From the NCBI RefSeq assembly GCF_001413955.1, contig NZ_LCTZ01000002.1:248001-312000 (forward strand): 64,000 nt of DNA. Direction: 5' to 3'. The DNA is from Flagellimonas eckloniae. Lineage in GTDB: Bacteria; Bacteroidota; Bacteroidia; Flavobacteriales; Flavobacteriaceae. A model generated the notes under the pieces. It made no database searches. It was given only the letters and a program-made list of their open reading frames with translations, and was not told the origin of the DNA. Below are positions 48,035 to 55,759 of the stretch, one piece after another; position 1 is the stretch's first letter, and each line of letters starts with the position of its first letter. Both the position numbers and the translations under genes were made by a program.

Positions 48035-49582
48035 TTAATCATCTGTTTTTTCATCCATCCAACTCAACTGGGACCAAGTTTCTGGGCCGTCATTTTTTTG
48101 TTTTTCTCCTTCTGTACTTCTACCATTTAATACTATTGTAGCAAGTTCTTTTCGATATTCTTCCAACAGTTCAGATTTCTCATCTTGTAAATTATGTTCT
48201 TCTCCAATGTCACTACTTAAATTATATAATTGAAATTTTGGTAAACTATCAATGGCTGCTTTATCTCTTGGTCTTGGAAAACTCCAACCGCCAGAACCGG
48301 GACAAAAAATAGCTTTCCAATCATTTTTTCGATACGCAAAAGAGCCATTTATGGAATGGTGAACAATACTTTCCCTAACCGTTAAACTTGATTTGATTTT
48401 GAGTGCTGGAAGAAAACTAAAACTATCCTCAGCCATAGTATCGGTAGGTTTAACATCTAAGACATCAGCAATGGTGGCAAAAAAATCTGTAGTGCACACC
48501 AATTGATTGGATTTGGCTGATTTTACTTTTTCTGGCCATCTAACTATAAATGGTACTCTATGGCCTCCTTCAAAAATATCTGCTTTGTGCCCTCTAAAAA
48601 TATAACTAGGATTATGGTCTTTAGTAGTTAATTGATTAAAATCTGCTCGAGGGGAACAACCATTATCACTTGTAAAAACCAAAATGGTGTTTTCTGTTAT
48701 GCCTTGTTCATCCAATGCTTTTATTACTTCTCCTACAACCCAATCTACCATCAACACAAAATCGCCATAAGGATTATCCAATCCGCTTTTACCTTTAAAC
48801 TCCTTAGTAGGAAGTATAGGTGTGTGAGGTGCTGGTAAAGGCATATATACAAAGAAGGGTTGGTCGTTTTTAGCATTTTCATTTATAAAACTGACTGTTC
48901 TGGTGGTGATTTCTGGTAAAACTTGTTCATGTACAAAGTCATCAGATGTTAGTCCCTTTCGCCACATAGCTTGATAATCAGTATTTTTAGTAAATTTAGT
49001 AGGCACCATTGTAGGCTGGTCATTTTCTACCCACACATAGGGGGCCATATCCAATGAGCCATTAAATCCATACCAATAATCAAACCCCCGGGTTATAGGT
49101 CCATTTTTTATCTTTTGCGTGTAATCAACAGCGTCCTTTCCTTTTTCGACATTTGCCCAATCCCATCCTAAATGCCATTTGCCAATACCGGCAGTTTTGT
49201 ATCCTTTAGCCTTTAAAAAACCTGCTATAGTTGTTCTATCCGGCTTAATTAAAGCTTTGCTATATCCTTGTAAGACGTGCTTTTTAAGAGTTGATCGCCA
49301 ATTATATCGTCCTGTTAATATACCATAACGAGTAGGTGTACAAACAGCACTGCTTGTGTGCGCATCTGTGAAAATGACACCTTCAGAGGCTAGTTTATCT
49401 ATATTAACGGTTTTAATTTTAGAGTTTTCATTATAACTGGAAACATCACCATAGCCTAAATCATCCGCAAGGATAAAAATGATATTCGGGGGTTTTTCGT
49501 TTTTTTCAACCTTTGTTTGCCCGTAAGAACTAAATGATAGTAGTATTGTAATTGCTATTATAAGTTTCTTGTTTAAATTCAT
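48035..49582 (-). CDS. S1-type (formylglycine) sulfatase, secreted
   Basis: 515 residues. Signal peptide ending SSYGQ (~22). DD at 40-41 (ILADDLGYGD), formylglycine signature VCTPTRYGILTGR with Cys81, GIGKWHLGWDW, and SDNGCSPRAD for the distal metal site. It is a paralogue of the sulfatase immediately upstream (49631-51163). Both resemble the arylsulfatase A-like subfamilies common in algal-polysaccharide loci. Predicted periplasmic; regiospecificity not readable. 48 bp separate the two sulfatase genes, consistent with one transcript. Confidence 0.94.
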   Translation of the reverse strand: MNLNKKLIIAITILLSFSSYGQTKVEKNEKPPNIIFILADDLGYGDVSSYNENSKIKTVNIDKLASEGVIFTDAHTSSAVCTPTRYGILTGRYNWRSTLKKHVLQGYSKALIKPDRTTIAGFLKAKGYKTAGIGKWHLGWDWANVEKGKDAVDYTQKIKNGPITRGFDYWYGFNGSLDMAPYVWVENDQPTMVPTKFTKNTDYQAMWRKGLTSDDFVHEQVLPEITTRTVSFINENAKNDQPFFVYMPLPAPHTPILPTKEFKGKSGLDNPYGDFVLMVDWVVGEVIKALDEQGITENTILVFTSDNGCSPRADFNQLTTKDHNPSYIFRGHKADIFEGGHRVPFIVRWPEKVKSAKSNQLVCTTDFFATIADVLDVKPTDTMAEDSFSFLPALKIKSSLTVRESIVHHSINGSFAYRKNDWKAIFCPGSGGWSFPRPRDKAAIDSLPKFQLYNLSSDIGEEHNLQDEKSELLEEYRKELATIVLNGRSTEGEKQKNDGPETWSQLSWMDEKTDD

Positions 49583-49630
49583 TTTTACTGTTTTAAAGTA
49601 TATTGTTTCTATGGTTTGTTAAAAGCCAGA

Positions 49631-51163
49631 TTATCGTACCAATGTTCTTCCTTCGTCAACATACTGTGTTAGAAGTTTTTTTAGCTCTTTTACCTTTTCT
49701 GGATACTCTTTTACAAGATTTGTTGTTTGTTGTGCATCTTTCCTCAAATTAAACAACTCAAAATCTTCATTATGAGGCACAACACCAATATTCTCTTTAA
49801 ACCAATCTGGTTCTTCATTATCTCTTCCTTCATTACTATTTATAAAGACCCAATCGCCTTGTCTTATTGCTAATTTTCCACTTGCACTATGGTGTATTGC
49901 AACTTCACGCTTATCCTTAACCTCAAAACCATCAATAATTTCATCAAGAAAACTATAACTGTCTTCCGCACCTTTATTATCTAGTTTAATATCCAAATAA
50001 TCAGCTATGGTAGATAAAATATCTGTTTGAGAAATAAGACGGTTTGATTCTGTTCCCGTTTTGGTGATTTTATTTGGATATGAAACTATAAAAGGAGTAG
50101 TATGCCCACCCTGCCAAAGGTCTCGCTTTACACCTCTGAAATCTTTCATGGCATAATGGCCATATTCTTTTATATAACCAAAGGTTTGAGACTCAGGCCC
50201 ATTATCCGAAGTGAAAATTATGAGTGTTTCATCCAATATATTGTTCTTTTCAAGAGCTGTAATTATTTCACCAACAGCCCAATCCAATTCTTTTACAAAA
50301 TCGCCATATAATCCTAACCCGGAAGTTCCCTGAAATTGCTTAGCAGGCACATGCGGATAATGAGGTATATGAGGTGCATAGTACAAGAAAAAAGGTGCGT
50401 CGTTTTTAAGATTATATCCTGTGCTCTTACTGTTTTTTGCCGCAGCATTTATGTAATCAACACTTCTTGCGATGTAATGCATTTGTGCTTCTTCCATATC
50501 AAATTGATCAAACTGAGGATTCCCGTTCTTACTAATACCATTCTCAAAATACCATCGACCTCCATCAGAGTGTTCTTTTGTCCCAGGCACATCATGGCAA
50601 GGATATTTTCTCTTATAATAATTTTGCCCATACCAGAGATGAACCTCTTCATGTGTAAATCCTACTGGCTTACCACTATAAATGGGTTTGTTATAGTCTA
50701 TACCATTAGCAGAAATATCAATTCCTTCTCTAGTTGGTTTGGCAGCTGCTTTCCAATCAGAGCCGAGTCCCCATTTACCAATAACGGCTGTATTATAACC
50801 GTAATCTCGTAACATACTGGCAATAGTGACGCGTCCTTGGTTTATCCATGGTTGTTCACCAGGTTTAGGATTCCCACGTTTACGGATGGTACGCCACGAG
50901 TATCTACCTGTTAAAATACCATATCTACTTGGACTACAAATTCCGCTTGGTGAATGTGCATCTGTAAACAGAATACCATTTTTGGCCAGTTTATCAATAT
51001 TTGGTGTTGAGATTTTACTCTGTTTATTATAACAGCTCACATCCCCATACCCCAAATCATCAGCGTAAATGATTATAATATTGGGAGTACTTTTTATGAC
51101 CTCTTTTTTAGCCGTACAGCCAATTGCCATAAGGAGATAAAGGGACAATACCAATTTCATCAT
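49631..51163 (-). CDS. S1-type (formylglycine) sulfatase, lipoprotein
   Basis: 510 residues. Lipobox MAIGC-TAKK (Cys16). DD at 35-36 (IYADDLGYGD), signature ICSPSRYGILTGR with Cys76, IGKWGLGSDW and SDNGPESQ. In the KWH position found in the other two sulfatases of this window it has KWG, so the usual histidine is replaced. It lies 27 bp downstream of the PhoD-like gene. With its paralogue it probably desulfates successive positions of the same oligosaccharide. Confidence 0.93.
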   Translation of the reverse strand: MMKLVLSLYLLMAIGCTAKKEVIKSTPNIIIIYADDLGYGDVSCYNKQSKISTPNIDKLAKNGILFTDAHSPSGICSPSRYGILTGRYSWRTIRKRGNPKPGEQPWINQGRVTIASMLRDYGYNTAVIGKWGLGSDWKAAAKPTREGIDISANGIDYNKPIYSGKPVGFTHEEVHLWYGQNYYKRKYPCHDVPGTKEHSDGGRWYFENGISKNGNPQFDQFDMEEAQMHYIARSVDYINAAAKNSKSTGYNLKNDAPFFLYYAPHIPHYPHVPAKQFQGTSGLGLYGDFVKELDWAVGEIITALEKNNILDETLIIFTSDNGPESQTFGYIKEYGHYAMKDFRGVKRDLWQGGHTTPFIVSYPNKITKTGTESNRLISQTDILSTIADYLDIKLDNKGAEDSYSFLDEIIDGFEVKDKREVAIHHSASGKLAIRQGDWVFINSNEGRDNEEPDWFKENIGVVPHNEDFELFNLRKDAQQTTNLVKEYPEKVKELKKLLTQYVDEGRTLVR

Positions 51164-51190
51164 ATATTGAAAATTGAGTAACAGGATTAT

Positions 51191-52822
51191 TTAATGTTTC
51201 AGTTCGCTAAGTTTAATCGTGTACTCTTCCACTTTTTCATTATCAATGCTCCATATTTCATATTGCAATGTTGGGTCGGGTAATTTGGTATTGAAAATCA
51301 CTTTGCCAAACGAACATTTTTCGTTGTAGCATAAAATTCTTTCAGGGTCGTCCATACATACATGTGTATGTGTATTTACAAGTTTTGAGCTTTCTAGCTC
51401 GTATAGAGGATAGCCATTTTCGCGTTCAATTTTCCATAAGTCGCTCCGGTGGCGGTCGGCAGAAAGAAGCACAACACCCTCTATTTTATTATCAGCAAGG
51501 AAATCAAAAATCTCTTTGCGTTCTTTTTTGTAACCACGCCAAGTATCAAATCGACCTGACATACCACTTTTTGCACCATAGGCCCAGGGAACGCTCGAAA
51601 CAATTACTTTAAATGTTCCTTTTGATGCCAGTAGTTTCTCTTTTAACCAATTTAACTGAACTGGACCCAACATTTGGGGATCAGTTATATTTCCATCTGC
51701 ACTTGAGGGTTCACGATAGTAACGGCAATCCAACATAAAGAAATCAACATCGGCCATTTGGAAATCGTACCATACGCCAGGATTTTCATCGCCACCGCCA
51801 TAATAAGGATTTGCAAACTGATTTCTGAACACTTCATAAACCGGACGTTTCCATTTCGGAGTATCGATTTCCTTTCCGCCAAATTCGTCATTATCCCCAA
51901 AATCGTGATCATCCCAAATTGAAAGGATTGGTGTTCTGGATGAAAAGTCACGAAACTCGGGCTTACTTTGCCTACGATTATAACAATACTTTTGAATGTC
52001 TGGGTACTCCGGATAGTCGATGTAAACATTATCACCCATCAATAGCATCGCATTTAGATTATGCGAGTCTAAGGTATTCCACATATAGGAATGCCAGGGA
52101 ATGTAAGCAGAACCACCACCAAAAGCTACTGCAAACTCATTGGCCTGCCCTTCAATAGGTTGTGTTTTAAATTTATAAACTTTGTTTTGGGTTTTGCCGT
52201 CAATTTTAACCTTATAAAAATATGTGGTATCCGCTGTAAGCCCTTCAACATCAAGCTTAGCAGTAAACTCTGTAGATTTTGAGGTTTGTACTTCCTTTGA
52301 TAAAATCTCCTTTTCAAAAGTTTCATTTTCACTTAAAACAATCTGAACTTTTAATGCCTGAAATGTTCGTAACCAAATTTTTGCAGTACTAGAAGTGGTA
52401 TGGCCAACCATTGGACCGTGTACAATTGCTTCCCCCTTTTTTTTGATAAAATTGCTGAAAGCTGGAAACTTATTTAAAGGAACAAGCATTTCGAGAGGCG
52501 CTTGATATCGGTCGATACTTAGTCCCAAATTCAATGATTTTTTAACTTGGGCCATAGCCGAATCTGCATTTCCTGTTTTTGCAAAAGCAAGTGCTTTTAC
52601 AAAGCAAGCTTCTGCGTCAATATCTTGTTTATTGGCATGGTCAATGGCTACTTTTGGGTCTCCTTTGTCAATCTCAATCAAATATTTTGTTATGCCAGAT
52701 TTACGTGTGTACCAATCCTTGTCGTTTTGTGTGTATTGCAATTCAGGTTTGCTTTCCTGTTTTTTTGTTTGACAATTAATAAACAAGAATCCTATCAACG
52801 TTAAAAAGAAAATATTCTTCAT
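51191..52822 (-). CDS. PhoD-like metallophosphoesterase, lipoprotein
   Basis: 543 residues. Lipobox FLFINC-QTK (Cys17). Residues ~25-130 are helical (TPR-like); ~135-215 are the fibronectin-like PhoD_N sandwich (GPMVGHTTSSTAKIWLR); ~225-500 are the metallophosphatase domain with MGDNVYIDYPE, IWDDHDFGDND, VSSVPWAYG and SADRHRSD as metal ligands. The family hydrolyses phosphomono- or diesters. Its place directly before two sulfatases suggests a role on the glycan, either removing phosphate or acting as an unusual sulfatase; this is inference. Spacing of 27-32 bp to its neighbours supports an operon. Confidence 0.88.
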   Translation of the reverse strand: MKNIFFLTLIGFLFINCQTKKQESKPELQYTQNDKDWYTRKSGITKYLIEIDKGDPKVAIDHANKQDIDAEACFVKALAFAKTGNADSAMAQVKKSLNLGLSIDRYQAPLEMLVPLNKFPAFSNFIKKKGEAIVHGPMVGHTTSSTAKIWLRTFQALKVQIVLSENETFEKEILSKEVQTSKSTEFTAKLDVEGLTADTTYFYKVKIDGKTQNKVYKFKTQPIEGQANEFAVAFGGGSAYIPWHSYMWNTLDSHNLNAMLLMGDNVYIDYPEYPDIQKYCYNRRQSKPEFRDFSSRTPILSIWDDHDFGDNDEFGGKEIDTPKWKRPVYEVFRNQFANPYYGGGDENPGVWYDFQMADVDFFMLDCRYYREPSSADGNITDPQMLGPVQLNWLKEKLLASKGTFKVIVSSVPWAYGAKSGMSGRFDTWRGYKKERKEIFDFLADNKIEGVVLLSADRHRSDLWKIERENGYPLYELESSKLVNTHTHVCMDDPERILCYNEKCSFGKVIFNTKLPDPTLQYEIWSIDNEKVEEYTIKLSELKH

Positions 52823-52854
52823 AAAAAATATATTTAAATAATTTTAGTAAAACC

Positions 52855-54381
52855 TTACTCTCCATAAAAAACCTCGTCCCAGTCATCTGTCCTAAAAGGA
52901 AGCGCAGGTAAACCTTGTTTGTTATAAATGGTTGCATTTGCATTGTTTGCCCAGTTATAGCGTACCGCTACCGGATGTTCCACCTTTGACGAGCTTAATT
53001 GAATTTTATTCCCATCCTGCTTAACCTTAGCTGGATAGAAAATTTTATTCTCACCAGCAATATGGAAAGCCCAAATTCCTCCAATTGCAGCGGATAATAA
53101 ATACAATTCGGAACCCGGTGTTTCAATTTGAAGAACCATGCTTTCGCCCTCGTTTTTATATGAACTCAAAAAAGGGACAGCGTAAACAACATCTGTTTTA
53201 TTATACGTTTTATGTAAGGCAATTAATGATAAGCGGCGACCAACTTCCTTTTTATGCGGCGGATGAATATCATAAAATGTACCTATGTCTTGTGTAGCCG
53301 CAACTCCTGTATTTGGAAGCTTTAATGCTTCACACTGAGCCTCTACAATTTTTGGCATCCCAAATGGCATCCCATATTTATCATTGTAATCGTAGGGAGG
53401 AATTTGCACAAAATAAAATGGAAAATCGCCAATACTCCATTGCTTTCGCCAACTTGTTATCATACTAGGGAATACTGTTTTATAATCTTCCCAATATGGA
53501 ACGTTTGCTTCGCCTTGATACCAAATGGCGCCTTTTATGGTGTAGTTGGTTAGCGGTGAAATCATACCATTATACAACACCGATAACTTTCTGTATTTGT
53601 TCTTAAGCCGGTCAACACTTTCTGGTATATCGGGAAATTCCGATATAAGTCCACTCTTAAAATCATTTAATGCGCTGTTGTATTCATCTCTATCCTTTTG
53701 AAAGGATGTTTCAAAATTTTTATACTTTTCATGTAATCCCTCATGGATTCCTGTTTTTGGTGTCCATGCTTCAACGGGTGTTCCTCCTCTGGATGATTGA
53801 ATCAAGCCAACTGGGACGGACAAATTTTCGTGAATTGCCTGCGCATAAAAATACCCTACTGCCGAAAACTTAAACACGGTTTCTGGGTTGCATACCACCC
53901 ATTTCCCCTGGCAATTGTTAAGTGGAATTTCCGAAGCAACTGTAGCAACTTTAAACATGCGTATGTTCGGGTAATTTGCCTTTTTAGCTTCTTCCCAAAA
54001 ATTGATAATGGGTTTTTGACCGTTACGAAGGCCTAATTCCCTTTCCATATTCGACTGTCCCGAACACAACCAAACCTCACCAAACGCAATATTTTCAATA
54101 GTTTGTTGTGTAGACCCTGTTACCTTTATTCCACCTATTTTTCCGGCTTTTGGTGTTTTAATATGTATTAGCCATTTACCCTCTTTATCGGTAATGGTTT
54201 GCGACTGTTTTCCCCATGATGAATTAACGAATACTTTTTGTCCAGGTATGTCCCAACCCCATATTTTTACTTCGGCAGACTGTTGCAAACACATATTGTC
54301 GGATAAAATGTCCGGTAACTTTGTTTGTGCGCTTAATCCGATTGTAGCTAAAAGAAATAGTGTAGTAGCTAGAAGTTTCAT
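52855..54381 (-). CDS. Sialate O-acetylesterase-like SGNH carbohydrate esterase
   Basis: 508 residues. Signal peptide ending GLSAQ (19). SASA/SGNH domain: nucleophile Ser110 in LCSGQSNMERE, oxyanion region SSRGGTPVEAW, GAIWYQGEAN, and the Asp371-x-His373 pair in YDIHPPHKKE. Full family length, with an inserted N-terminal sandwich (~20-100). In loci without sialic acid genes such proteins act as O-acetylesterases on plant or algal glycans; acetylated fucoidan is a plausible substrate. GGAGATAA immediately before the ATG is a rare Shine-Dalgarno-like match here. Confidence 0.92.
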   Translation of the reverse strand: MKLLATTLFLLATIGLSAQTKLPDILSDNMCLQQSAEVKIWGWDIPGQKVFVNSSWGKQSQTITDKEGKWLIHIKTPKAGKIGGIKVTGSTQQTIENIAFGEVWLCSGQSNMERELGLRNGQKPIINFWEEAKKANYPNIRMFKVATVASEIPLNNCQGKWVVCNPETVFKFSAVGYFYAQAIHENLSVPVGLIQSSRGGTPVEAWTPKTGIHEGLHEKYKNFETSFQKDRDEYNSALNDFKSGLISEFPDIPESVDRLKNKYRKLSVLYNGMISPLTNYTIKGAIWYQGEANVPYWEDYKTVFPSMITSWRKQWSIGDFPFYFVQIPPYDYNDKYGMPFGMPKIVEAQCEALKLPNTGVAATQDIGTFYDIHPPHKKEVGRRLSLIALHKTYNKTDVVYAVPFLSSYKNEGESMVLQIETPGSELYLLSAAIGGIWAFHIAGENKIFYPAKVKQDGNKIQLSSSKVEHPVAVRYNWANNANATIYNKQGLPALPFRTDDWDEVFYGE

Positions 54382-54539
54382 TTATCTCCTTATTCTGTTT
54401 TAATTAGTTGTCATGTTAAATTTGTAATTCTTAATTAATGAAATAGAATCATAATTTAATATCTGTTTTTTAAAAAGTCATTAAATACCAGTATTTTAGG
54501 CATATATGGCCGTTACGATTACTCGTTTATGGGCAACAA

Positions 54540-55739
54540 TTAATCTTTAGTTTTTGTTTCTCCAACCAATTTTGCTCCTGCAGGTCTTTTATATGGAATA
54601 TAATCAGGCATCGGCCTCATTCTTAATCTTCTATCCACTTCCTTCATAATATCCATTTCTTCTTTTGTCATAGACCCATTTGTTTGTGTATTTCCCCAGG
54701 TAATAGCACAACCTCCATCAGTCAAAGTCCGTACAAAACGATAGGCTTGTTCTACATCAAACATCAAATTTGCCCTTGGACTTGTCCATTTCATACGCAT
54801 TGGCATCCAAGCATGTTTTATAGTATGTTTGACTGGATCATAACTAGCCATTGCGTCTACTATTTCAGGAAATGTAAACTCTTCATATGCCCATGAATTA
54901 GGTGGAGCTCCCCAAGCTAGAGGAGTAGGGTGACCGGAAGTAAAATCAACATAAGAACCATTTAAATTAAACGATCTTATTTTATATTTTCTACCATCTG
55001 GGTCATTTGTCCCGTCTGAATCCACTTCCAAATCATCTCCATTTTCATCTTTGAAATACTTTGATTTGTTTGAGCTCTCATTTTCCACTATGCCGTTAGA
55101 AGCTATCATAACAGATGGGTCTACCTCTCGAATCATATCAATGAAATCTGTTAATTCTCCAGCAATTCCGCCCACATGGTCTAACCAATAGCCATCTGCC
55201 AAACCTTTAAACCTTTCGATATAACCTTTACATAAAGTACGGTAGGCCAAACCTTCATCACCATCAAATTTGGCATTGTAATAGTTTTCCCAAGCTGCCT
55301 TATATTCAGCATTATTTCTTGTACCTGACCTTGCTGATGGACCATCGGTAGCGATGTAGAGAATTACTTTTTTTCCTCCTTTATGTAATATATCAATGAC
55401 ATCCAAAATGATTTTTTCATTTTCAAGAGAGGGTACAAACTCAGGATGAATTTCCTTAGCAACATCTACATAAGGATTTTCCCTTAAGGTAAACCAGTAA
55501 CCATGGGCACGATGCGTGAAATTTGTAAATACATGACCAACTGTTGGCAGATTATCTACAATATTCTGTGCCCCTTTTACCCAATCGCTATATGAACTGG
55601 CTTTATCTAATTCTACCCCACCTTCAACGATTAGGCGAACTCCCCATGAACCTGATAGCCACTTTGAATCTGAAGAAGTTTGAGCACTGATATTTAAAAT
55701 TCCCAGAGCAAAAATTATTGTAATTAATTGTTGTTTCAT
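54540..55739 (-). CDS. Putative glycanase (repeated family), single catalytic domain
   Basis: 399 residues. Signal peptide ending NISAQ (20). It consists only of the catalytic domain found at the N-termini of the 27380, 39080 and 42957 products: WLSGSWGVRL, VGHVFTN, HPEFVPSLENEKIILDV, DGYWLD (Asp187), MIASNG and WAYEEFT (Glu287), closing with YIPYKRPAGAKLVGE. It lacks lectin modules and a T9SS tail, so it is probably periplasmic, trimming imported oligosaccharides. 20-bp spacing from the GH95 gene. It defines the domain boundaries of the family (~25-395). Confidence 0.78.
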   Translation of the reverse strand: MKQQLITIIFALGILNISAQTSSDSKWLSGSWGVRLIVEGGVELDKASSYSDWVKGAQNIVDNLPTVGHVFTNFTHRAHGYWFTLRENPYVDVAKEIHPEFVPSLENEKIILDVIDILHKGGKKVILYIATDGPSARSGTRNNAEYKAAWENYYNAKFDGDEGLAYRTLCKGYIERFKGLADGYWLDHVGGIAGELTDFIDMIREVDPSVMIASNGIVENESSNKSKYFKDENGDDLEVDSDGTNDPDGRKYKIRSFNLNGSYVDFTSGHPTPLAWGAPPNSWAYEEFTFPEIVDAMASYDPVKHTIKHAWMPMRMKWTSPRANLMFDVEQAYRFVRTLTDGGCAITWGNTQTNGSMTKEEMDIMKEVDRRLRMRPMPDYIPYKRPAGAKLVGETKTKD

Positions 55740-55759
55740 TTTTTATAATTTAAGTTTTA

